From positions 62,001 to 126,000 of the forward strand of contig JBAOKB010000045.1 in NCBI GenBank assembly GCA_037044905.1: DNA of 64,000 nucleotides, in the 5' to 3' direction. A model generated the notes under the pieces. The model searched no databases. It was not told where the DNA came from and worked only from the letters and a program-made list of their open reading frames with translations. The translations under genes were made by a program, and so were the position numbers. Below are positions 44,005 through 53,048 of the stretch, piece by piece (the stretch's first letter is position 1; each line of letters opens with the position of its first letter). Source of the DNA: Hortaea werneckii (taxonomy: Eukaryota > Ascomycota > Dothideomycetes > Mycosphaerellales > Teratosphaeriaceae).

Positions 44005-45306
44005 AACGGGATGGGCATCCGCTCTTTGGAGACAATGAGATTTTAGGGCAGTCGTTCATACATGGTGCCCTAGTTTATTCTTTGGAATACCAGATCCTTC
44101 ATCCGAGTGGCAGTATGAAGTCCTGTCCCTACTCGAACATACGCAATTCTCCAGAGATCAGTCCCGTCTGGCTTGCGACTTCCACATCTGACTCGAGACC
44201 TTTCGACTTGCCAGTTGTCTTTAGGCCTTCGCGCTTGCTTGATCTGCAAGCGTTGTCGCAGTGATGGGTGGCGTCCCCTTCCCACGGCAAACGGTGAGTC
44301 CCTTCCCTGTCTAAGTTCCTTCTCTGTCCATATCAAGTTCCGACATCCATCATGCTGGGCTTCAAATTGTATTCAGCACAGCGCGGGCGTTCACAGCAGA
44401 ATTTAACGCGGTGCGATTGGGACCAACATTGGAAAATGAGGAACATTTCCTAGCACGGCAGATTTGCCACTCTGCCCTTCATTAAAGGGATCGCATTCAT
44501 CCTGCCGCTGGCGATCCACTGCTGGATAATCGACTAGTTGAAGGTCGATAGACTATTCGATTGTTGAGGCTTGCGCCATTCATTTGGGACTTGCTTCAGC
44601 TTTCACTTGCAATTGGAAGCCGCAGCCGCAGGAATCATTAATATCCGCCGACTAAGATTCGAGGCAGGCATACGAGCACCTGACGGACTTGAGTCTTTGT
44701 CTTGCAAGGGTCGTGTACCTTCGTTTACCCTCCACCTTCGACTGAGGTCGGAGAGGATTGCTGGCTGCGAAATTGCACGACAAGGACCATCTCTCAAAAG
44801 CTTCGCAAAGCTCAAGCTGACAAGGTCTCCGGAGCCGCGAGCTCCAGCCTCCAGAACATCTGCTCTGGTCTTATGGGACTGAGGGTTTTGATGTCTGGCG
44901 CGGGCTTACATATCAAGGCAGCATGAGCGAAGTATCGCTACCGCCCATCCCAGCGAGCAAGTACCCGAATATCGACAATACGACTTGGCGTCTTTTTGGT
45001 TTTCGCGAGAGTGACTTGAAGTTGGACAAGCGCTAGAAGCTGCACTCTCCAACCGACGGACACATCTACATCCAGGACGAGCGATTTTCGGCGGCCCTCT
45101 GGGTGCTGAAGCATTCTTACCACCATAGTCGACGCATATACCACAGAGCCTGCCCTTGCGCCTTGCTCGTCGACATCCTTGTCATCAGGCACCATTGCAA
45201 GAAAGCTTACCTCGACCCTGACTACGCTCGACACTTTGTGAAGAACTGCCGTCATCAAATTTCAGAGGGAGCAGCGCATTCCACACTTGCTGGCAGCCTG
45301 TGAGCC
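44005..45306. other. Intergenic region, 1.3 kb
   Basis: Short overlapping frames on both strands only. No gene supported. Confidence 0.4.
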
Positions 45307-46500
45307 ATGTCTGGCACTGCGCTCTACCCGACGCCTCCTCCTCCTCCCTTACCGGTCGCCCGCCAATATCTGTCTGCAGCTTCCAAAGCACAACGTGGCT
45401 TGAACGCATCGCAGACTACCTTTTACCCTACGATACCTACTGGCGCGTCAGAACTAAGTCTCGGCCACCCTGTGAAAGCGCTTAAACACTCAACTACCGT
45501 CTCCCAAAGGGCTGTCAGCACGCATAGCTCGGTCCCGCCTATGCTGCGCAAAGCTGTGTGTCCAAGCATAGCGCCCACAGTCGAGTCGATCCCTTCTTCA
45601 CACTTGCAACCAAAAGGCAAACCCCCATCCATTAAGGACGATCACGATGCACCCACGCTCTCCGATCACGGTACCGTAGGCCGCGTAGATGCAACCATAC
45701 CTGAAGATCGTTCGTGGCCGCAATTATCCATGGCATCTTCCCCAACACTCATCATGAGTCCGCCCTCTACTCCAAGAACAGCTCCCCATCCCCATCCCAA
45801 CTCCCTCGACTCCAGCACTCCCTCCCATACCTCACACTGGCGTCCAAGCTATGCCGCCACGCACTCCGCACTAGGCGAGCACATCCCCTTATCCGTCCAC
45901 CCAGGCCAACCCGTCCTCTACGACCCTTACTACAGCTCACAACTCGAACAACGCCGACCCTCCAAAGCCCGCTTCTGGTCCCTACATTTCTGCGGCTGGC
46001 ACCAAGTCCACGGCAACTGCTGCGTAAAGCCCACCTTCCAGGGTCCGCTCCAAAGCAAAAACATCGAGCACCTCCCCGTCTGCCACGCCAAGTGCTGGAA
46101 GCGGGAACGGAACCGGTTGCGCGAGGCGAGCTGGCACCGTCCGGAGGGTGGCGGGGGGGACGCCTTGCCACTGTGTCATCGGGTCTGCTATCTGACGAAG
46201 CTGTGGCAGATGCGGTCTGAGGGCGGACGTGTACGTGCGATCATTGTCTTGTGCAGTGCGTGCCGCATAATCGGTCGGTGTGGGAGAAGCTGGGTTGGCC
46301 GACGTTGGTGCATTTTGTTTGCCATGAGTGTGCTTCTCATGGGGTTATGTGAGATGTTTGGACAAGGGCGGTCGGTATGTTGTATAGCCTGGGTGGTGAA
46401 GACTTCTTATCCCTACTGCCCTCAGGGTCATCGAGGAACCCTCTTTCTAGCTCATTCCATTTTTCCCTGTGGGTATAGAGATAAGGGATCCTTTCACTGA
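45307..46500 (+). CDS. Hypothetical protein, Pro/Ser-rich N-terminus and Cys-rich C-terminus
   Basis: Open frame of 397 residues from ATG 45307 (MSGTALYPTPPPPPLPVARQ). The first 230 residues are Ser/Pro/His-rich and probably disordered. From about residue 240 Cys and Trp/His become frequent: FWSLHFCGWHQVHGNCCVKP, HLPVCHAKCWKRERNRLREA, ALPLCHRVCYLTKLWQMRSE. After about 46228 the reading is less sure: the neighbouring frame contains CVPHNRSVWEKLGWPTLVHF followed by VCHECASHGVM and a stop, which looks more protein-like than the frame given. A 26-nt GT-AG segment (gtacgt to gcag) would join them in phase but is very short for an intron. No family recognised; a metal-binding or disulfide domain is possible. 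Confidence 0.5.
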   Translation: MSGTALYPTPPPPPLPVARQYLSAASKAQRGLNASQTTFYPTIPTGASELSLGHPVKALKHSTTVSQRAVSTHSSVPPMLRKAVCPSIAPTVESIPSSHLQPKGKPPSIKDDHDAPTLSDHGTVGRVDATIPEDRSWPQLSMASSPTLIMSPPSTPRTAPHPHPNSLDSSTPSHTSHWRPSYAATHSALGEHIPLSVHPGQPVLYDPYYSSQLEQRRPSKARFWSLHFCGWHQVHGNCCVKPTFQGPLQSKNIEHLPVCHAKCWKRERNRLREASWHRPEGGGGDALPLCHRVCYLTKLWQMRSEGGRVRAIIVLCSACRIIGRCGRSWVGRRWCILFAMSVLLMGLCEMFGQGRSVCCIAWVVKTSYPYCPQGHRGTLFLAHSIFPCGYRDKGSFH

Positions 46501-46797
46501 GCAACGAAATACAAAGTCTTGGTCTTCGTGCGGAGCAAGCTATCAATCCAACAAGACGAAGGTAAGCCATGGAATGGTGTGCATTTCATCCTCAAGCCCA
46601 CTGTCAATTCAATTAGAAGGAGAAGTATAGTTTGCAACAACACTGAACCATCAAACCCCACGGATAAGATCCAACACAAAGCAGTTCAACTGTAATCGTT
46701 ACACATCCAAGCGTTTCCTTTCATCCGTGTATACCGCCATCCTCTTCGATCATCACATTACAGCACAGCGAAGCCCGAACTCAGGTCGAAAAGCCTC

Positions 46798-47694
46798 TCA
46801 AGAAAGCTGTTGCGTAATGAACTTAGTACCCAAGTTCTGCGTCGCAGAGTCGGCAGGGTAGCGCAAATGCGCAGCATTGATGCCGTAGCCGTGGGTAGTA
46901 TCGCAGACACCATCACCCTATTACGCAAATCATTAGTCTTCAATTCCCCAAATGTACTCATAGAAGACCGGCATGGATGGACAAAAGGCACACGGAGAAG
47001 AACTTACATAAATACAAACATCCTTGGTCTTGGAGATCCAGTTACTGGGGATGCCGCGGGAGCCAAACGCCGAAAGGCCATTGACGTTCCGGGTCGTGGT
47101 GCCGCCGTTGTTGTCGACGTTGCAGGCCAGGCCGGACTTGTGGTCCGGGTCGCCGATGAGGAAGACGCCCTTGACGGCGTCGAAGGAGGCACCGGTCAGC
47201 TGGGGCAGGGCGTCCACGGTCGCGGCTGCGCCTTGCGAGTAGCCTTCTAGGATGAAGCATTCGTTGGGGCTCGTGCGGAGGGTGGACTGGATCTTGTTGA
47301 TGATCTGTGTTGCGGGTTAGCTCTCGTTACGGCGGGCTGTCTGCGTTTCGCGTTGGTATCGAGGAGGTTGGACGTACGTCTTGTGTTCCAGCGGTAGAGA
47401 CCTGGCTGAAACCCGCAGAGTAGACAGTGTTGTAGATCTTGCCGCCGGACAGCTGACGCTGGATGTTGTCGTTCATGGTGCGGAAGCCTGAGGATTCGCC
47501 CTGAGGCTCGCCGGTACCGCGGGTGTTGATGATGGCTGGGATTGAGCGTTAGCAAGGATGAGTGTGATGACCTGGTGATATACCGTACTGTAGCTAGGGC
47601 ATGAGGCACGCTTCTCCAAGTTGGCTGGGTCAATGACGGCTGCCGAAGCAGACAGTGCCAGCGTGGCCAGGTAGGCAAGAGTCTTGAAACCCAT
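46798..47694 (-). CDS. Secreted cutinase (CE5 alpha/beta hydrolase)
   Basis: Esterase acting on plant cutin or similar polyesters. Exons 47694-47589, 47535-47378, 47304-47008 and 46917-46798, all introns GT-AG and in phase. Signal peptide MGFKTLAYLATLALSASAA, then a short propeptide ending in KR. Mature part begins SCPSYTIINTRGTGEPQGES; the nucleophile elbow is LEGYSQGAAATV; the catalytic Asp lies in YGDGVCDTTHGYG and the His in INAAHLRYP. Cysteines are placed to form the family disulfides (C near the start, NEC before the elbow, LACNVDN, DVCIY, GVCD). About 226 residues, normal for the family, catalytic triad complete. Suggests a plant-associated or saprobic lifestyle. Confidence 0.93.
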
Positions 47695-49894
47695 TTTATC
47701 GATGGTTCTTTGATAGGTGCAAAGGGGTTTGGTGGTTGCTAGGTTGAGCTGCTGGATGTGGGAAGGAAAAATGCCTGTGTTGAAAGAAGTGGAATGAACT
47801 GAGGCTCTAGAGCCAGATACTTATATTCGAGCGCTGACAGCCCTGTCTATCCTGTAAACCAGGCCCGATGCTGATCTTAGGCAGACTAGTTGATCGCTGG
47901 TCTAAGTGCTGAACCCATGTTCCTTGCAGATGCCACCACGAACCCAAAAATCGTGCCCAAGACTGGCGGTTCACGGCGGGTCGTCGTCCTATAGGCCATG
48001 TCGTCCCCATGACAGTATCTCGACATCAAGCCGAGGACCCATGCAGCCAACCACGACGACACGGGAGTCCCCATTAGAATGGCAAAGAGCTGGAAGACGC
48101 ACCTCGCACTGAATCGATCAAAGAATAGGCGCCTTGGCGGACTGGCTTTGAAACGTCCTTCCCCAAGAGTGGCGTGATACTAGACCGGCTCTAGCGTCGA
48201 TGGATATATTGCGGCCGGAAGGCTTGCCCAAGATGAAGTCTGGCTAAATCTTTAGTCCAAAGCTTCGTAACACTATTACAGCAGCAGATGTCGACTTTGT
48301 GAGTATAGCGCTCGTGGTTGCCAGTAGACTTTAAACTCTGCCAAAGTTGGGTTCCCGCGACGGCAGTGTAAAGGCATTCCTGCCCAGACCCATTGCTTGG
48401 ATAGAGAGAGCGCATCAAGACAGCCCAAGCAGGCTTGTGCGCTCGAGCAACCCTCTTCTTTGGAAGTTAATTTCCCAAGGACCTGGAACAGGTGGAGATA
48501 TGAGAGGAGTCAAGGATCAGAGGATGTCGTTCACGTCGGAGCACGCCCTGACGGTCCGAGTGATCGACATGCATCGTCCCGCCGATCCCCTTTGTTTCGT
48601 TAGGGACTCCGAGCTTCTAAGCGAGCAAGTCGAGAGCAAGCCGCCTGGGTATAGGGAGTCTTACCTCGGGGTCAAGTCCAGCGATGGATGTTCCACCGAA
48701 TGCTTCGGAAGGTTCCTTTGTGCGGTTTTGTGTCGGCTATCTTGTAAACTTCAACCAACATGTGGCGCTTCCAGCGCTTCCAGCACGCCGTTTCCGATCA
48801 AGGTTGGAACCATTACATGTCATTCAAAGTCTAGAGATGGCATGCGTCGCGGCACTTCACTCGCTGTTCATATAGCCTCAATCAGCAGCCTACATGCACT
48901 CTTCGATGGAATCTCGAATCTGTGTCGCGGCAAGATAGGTGGAAGTTTCAGCCGCCAATGAGTGATCTCCACATTGTGAGGTTTAGTTGACAGCATTGCA
49001 AGTTACCTCGGCAGACCGACTAGCGTAAGAACAAAGAGCTCTTCGTTGGCAGATGGGCTTCCCGAACACATGGAAGCTGGCTGTACGCCAACCCATGCAA
49101 AAGACAGGCGTGGGTAATAAGCATGGTCATAGGTAAGCCCCCCTTTGTCTTGGTATGCCTGCCTGTCAAAAGCAATCGTAACCGACAGGTGTGAGTACGA
49201 TAGCCGAAGCCTGTGGCGTACGCCTTCTGCGTGTACGTCGAGATCTGACAGATCTACCCTGAAACCTGACAAGAGCATTGATCTCACTTTTTCAAGCCAT
49301 TGCTGTAGACTAGCCCGCCTTGCCCATCGTGGACGCACGGGTAGGAGGAATTATCATTCAAGTCTGAAACACACCGGTCAGCGGGTCGATGCTCTCGAGC
49401 ACCATTTTGTTGCTGATGCCAAGCAGGCGCCCTTTACAGGCTCACGGGCGGCGATGATGTAGTCAGGAATTGGATATCTTTATTCAGAAAAGATAGCTCC
49501 TGAATATGGCAGTGTCGCAGTCTTCGCTTGGTTGATATTTGGCACAGTCGACCTCACTGTATGCAACTATATTCCATCTTTCTGCATGCATTCAATTTGA
49601 ATCTCGAAACGAGGATTGAACTGATATACCGCGATGGTTCCGATGCATGATTTGCCAACTGTCGCTAGCAAGTCAATCATCATTGGCACAAGATTGTGCT
49701 CACATATAGATGGAACCGGAAGCATTGATCAGAACGATCTGCAGCATCAGCGACGATGGATGACGTCACGGGATTGCCATCATCAACAACATCATCGTCA
49801 TCACAATCCAATCCCTTCCACCCTGCAAACCATTGTAAATTTCCTCCTCAATTCACAATTTTGAACAGATACCAAGAAAACCCAACCGCCCATC
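47695..49894. other. Intergenic region, 2.2 kb
   Basis: The longest gene-poor stretch in the window, upstream of both cutinase (minus) and the small mitochondrial protein gene (plus). A frame at 48347-48961 is open for about 200 codons but has no proper ATG start and no family features. A short CATCAT/CATCAAC stretch is near 49780-49805. Confidence 0.45.
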
Positions 49895-50472
49895 ATGTCT
49901 TTCCTCCGCATGACCCGGCAGCCAGCCCTCCGCACCCTCACCCGCTCCACCAACACCCCAACCCTCGCCTTCACCCCCCGCCGTCTGGCTCACCAGGACT
50001 ACGGCTCCGGCGACGGCAACCCGGCGGGCGAGAACCCGCAAGCCCAAGGCAAGAACCCATCCGAGAAAGCCGAGCACCCAGGTCCCGAACCGCCCAGCGC
50101 GGGCAAGAAAGCTGGCGAGAAGTCCCAGCAGCAGGGGAGTCAACAACAACAACCATCATCCTCATCGAACAACAACAACAACAAAGGTACGCAAGGCGCA
50201 GCCCAACCCCGCATCCTCAACGACCCTCCACCGTCCGCGTCCGGCGAGGTCGAGCAGCATAATCGGGAAATGGACCAGAGAGCTGAGAAGTCGCATGAGA
50301 AGGGTCGAGCTGAAGAGGTCGAGAAGGACAAGGTGCCGAAGGGGTTCTGGGCTGGTGAGTTTTTTCCTTCCTTTTCCTTTTCCTTGTTCTTGGATCGATG
50401 TGAGATTGTTGGGGTCTAGAATGATGGATTCTTTCTCTTGCTATGCAAGGTGAAGAAGGATTCAATTGGTAG
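49895..50472 (+). CDS. Small conserved fungal protein with mitochondrial targeting signal
   Basis: Exon 1 (49895-50354) starts MSFLRMTRQPALRTLTRSTN, an Arg/Ser/Thr-rich amphipathic leader without acidic residues, ending about RRLAHQDYG, typical of a mitochondrial presequence. The mature part contains DYGSGDGNPAGENPQAQGKN, PSEKAEHPGPEPPSAGK, a Gln/Asn/Ser-rich spacer, then VEQHNREMDQRAEKSHEKGR and EKDKVPKGFWAG. The GDGNPxGENPQxQGxNP and DKVPKGFW blocks recur in a Pezizomycotina family without assigned function. A GT-AG intron (50355-50449) to a seven-codon last exon (50450-50472, EEGFNW then stop) is my best end; an alternative acceptor at about 50418 exists. Confidence 0.72.
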
Positions 50473-50994
50473 ACGGATGTCGCTGATACGTTTCATGTCG
50501 TACAGGTCAAGGCGGGGCAGACCGACAACCATGAGAAATACACACCAGCTACTGTTGGAACAAGAGCGGCCTTCATTAAACGGACTCCAGAGTTTTGAAT
50601 GACCGTCACACTGTTTGGAAAAGGAATACTCTCGACCACGCACTGCCGTTAGCATACCTGTATTATTAGACCTGAGCGAAATGATGAAAGCCTGTATATC
50701 ACTTTTGAGGAAAAGGGATAAAAATGAAACCCACCTGGCAATGATGAATCAATCTCGACGCCTGATCATGCTACGACATGAAGACTGTATCCCCTCACAG
50801 ACCGAAGAGTCAATCCGCAAGGCATCTGAAGAGTACATGCTGTTAATCTCTGCGTCAAGAGAAGGCTCAAGTTGCATGTGAAGTGAAAGCGCAAAGCCAT
50901 GTTCTTGCATTGTCACTATTCCCCTAAAAGACACCCATTGCAATCCCCCAACGCCAGCGCTATCCAAATGACAATCTAAGCTGTATTGCAAACC
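50473..50994. other. Convergent 3' intergenic region
   Basis: Between the small mitochondrial protein gene and the deacetylase gene; marks the left edge of the GlcNAc cluster. Nothing recognised. Confidence 0.45.
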
Positions 50995-52290
50995 TCACAC
51001 GTCACTAGAGGCATCATGAACCAGCGTCCCGAACTTGTAAACCTGTTCCACACTCAATGATCTCTCCCCATTCGCTTCCTCTCGCGCATCGAGCACCAGT
51101 AAATCCGCATCCGCGTCCGGATCAAGCGTCCCCTTCACCCCCTTCCACCCGAGCATCTCGGCCGGAGTGGACGTAACAGCACGGATGACTTCAGGGATAG
51201 ACGCGTGGGACCAGGCCCAAAAGTTGCGGACACATTCGATCAACGTCGCCGAACTACCGGCGATCGTATCGGAGCCCTCGCGTGTCAGGAGTGGGCCCTT
51301 CTTGACCCAGCGGTCGCCGTTCGTCCAGTCATAGACGCCGTCCGGCTGCCCGGCTGTGTACATGGCATCCGTGATGAGGATGAAGCCGTCAGGATGCGCG
51401 TTCCATGCGATTTTGACCGTGGTGGGATGGAGATGGATGCCGTCGGAGATGACACCGTAATAGGGACGTTCTTTACCTTCGGCTTTCCCCAGTACGCCAA
51501 AGACGCCAGGGTTGCGATGATGTAGGGGTCGCATGGCGTTGAATAGATGCGTGACCATTGTGGCGCCGTGCTGTATCGCTTCCGTAGCCTGTTCGTAAGT
51601 CGCTTCGGTATGTCCGATGGCGAAACGGACACCTCGCCTCGTTGCCTCAGCGATGCAAGTCTGGATGCCCTGGACCTCGGGGGCGGCGGTGATCATGCTT
51701 ATGGGGCCGTGGTTTCCTTCGGGCATGTTCTCGGCACCATAGCATGCCTGTAGATCTGCAAAGCCGTTGGGAGCCTCCTGAAGCACGTCCGGGCTGTGAA
51801 TGCCATTCTTGGTAGGGGAGAGGAAGGGCCCTTCGCAGTGTGCGCCAAGCGACTCAGAGCCCTCAAGGGCACTGCGACCTTTGCCAGAAGGAGCCAGGTA
51901 CGGTAGCGCTCGATGATACACCTCTGGCTTCTGGCTCGGTAGGGTCGGTAGATAGCTGGTTACACCTGTTTTGACCAACTGCCGGTTCAAGGTCTTTAAG
52001 CCTTTCTGGTACACTGCCATGTCCTGAGGGACCGTTGAGAAGTCGAAGCCGAAAGCACCATTGAACTGAACATCGATAAATCCGGGGCAGAGAATCTTGC
52101 CTTTGAGATCGATTGTCTCATCTGGCGTGACCTGGTACTGGTAGAAGACCTCCTGGCTACGAAGGATTTTACCTGTGAAGGAACTTATCCAGAGGTCTTC
52201 TTCGACTAGTTGGTCGCCCTTCACAAGCCGTCCACCGGTCAGTCGAGTGATGCCAGTCCGAGGCCGCTCGGGAGATAAAGCTATTGGCAT
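50995..52290 (-). CDS. N-acetylglucosamine-6-phosphate deacetylase
   Basis: Removes acetate from GlcNAc-6-P to give GlcN-6-P, the committed step of GlcNAc catabolism. Single exon, 431 residues, intact. TIM-barrel amidohydrolase signatures: ILCPGFIDVQFNGAFGFDFS after strand 1 (about 67-86), metal-site Glu in GAHCEGPFLSPTKNGIHS (149-166), metal His in IGHTEATYEQ (225-234) and VTHLFNAMRP (246-255), DGIHLHPTTV (273-282) and the catalytic Asp in LITDAMYTAG (305-314). Equivalent to T. reesei dac1 / Candida NAG2. Its start faces the start of the GH3-GNAT gene across a shared 758-bp region, fitting co-regulation. Confidence 0.96.
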   Translation of the reverse strand: MPIALSPERPRTGITRLTGGRLVKGDQLVEEDLWISSFTGKILRSQEVFYQYQVTPDETIDLKGKILCPGFIDVQFNGAFGFDFSTVPQDMAVYQKGLKTLNRQLVKTGVTSYLPTLPSQKPEVYHRALPYLAPSGKGRSALEGSESLGAHCEGPFLSPTKNGIHSPDVLQEAPNGFADLQACYGAENMPEGNHGPISMITAAPEVQGIQTCIAEATRRGVRFAIGHTEATYEQATEAIQHGATMVTHLFNAMRPLHHRNPGVFGVLGKAEGKERPYYGVISDGIHLHPTTVKIAWNAHPDGFILITDAMYTAGQPDGVYDWTNGDRWVKKGPLLTREGSDTIAGSSATLIECVRNFWAWSHASIPEVIRAVTSTPAEMLGWKGVKGTLDPDADADLLVLDAREEANGERSLSVEQVYKFGTLVHDASSDV

Positions 52291-53048
52291 GATGAGGAAA
52301 ACGCTGGTGTCGTCGCCACCTGCAAGCTGATGTGAGGATACCTAGGTGGTCTTTCGCTGGGGAAGAAAAGATTCGTAGGTAGGACGGCGCAAGCCAGAGT
52401 GATGATAGAGATGTATCGCAGGGTCTGAGAAAGAATACTGAATCCGTCGGACACGGGCTGTCCTCCCAACTCACCAGGGCAAACAAGGTAACCCACCTCG
52501 CCTCCAGAGCGCAGAAACGTCACTGGCGGAAGTCACGTTTCATTATGACCAACGTTATGGTCGACTGCCACTGCCTACATCCATAGTCGTACCCGCAGGA
52601 AGGCCTATCTCGGCCGTTCGGTCAGCCTCATCGTCAAGAGTGGGCCTTCACATGGATCTGCTACGCTCCTCTCACCAGGCACCCGCTGAATGCAACATTG
52701 TTACGTTGTAGGATGCCAAAAGTTCGGGGAAGGCCACATGCAACCGTGAGCTTGGGCCTGCGGAGGTTGCCGGAGGGCGGATGGAACATCACCGAAACCA
52801 CCTCGCCTCGCATCGCACCCCACGGCTTCAGCCTCCGCGTTCGGTCACCGAAGCAGGTCATAGCCGAGAGGGCACGACATGATATCCGGAGTGACAGGTC
52901 ACCATCGCATGGCCAAGCGATAGCGATGCGCGGTAGCAACACATCAACGTATCCACCTGTTCGGACCGCGCTGGATGACCAGGGCAGCTTGCAGCAGCAG
53001 CCCGAATGCATGCCGTCTCGCAGTACGTAACGCTTTGCGCCTTCCGGA
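52291..53048. promoter_or_regulatory. Divergent promoter region of GlcNAc deacetylase and GH3-GNAT genes
   Basis: 758 bp between divergent starts of two pathway genes. On the minus strand ggcgcaaag (about 53032-53040) matches the core CRCAAA bound by Ndt80-family proteins, and an Ndt80-like gene is in the cluster. It lies only some 10-15 bases from the GH3 start, and a six-base core is expected by chance, so this is suggestive only. Confidence 0.4.

Noticed and set aside
48347..48961. Open frame of about 200 codons downstream of the cutinase promoter
   Set aside because: No ATG at the start, no domain, average composition of noncoding sequence; retained only as part of the intergenic note.
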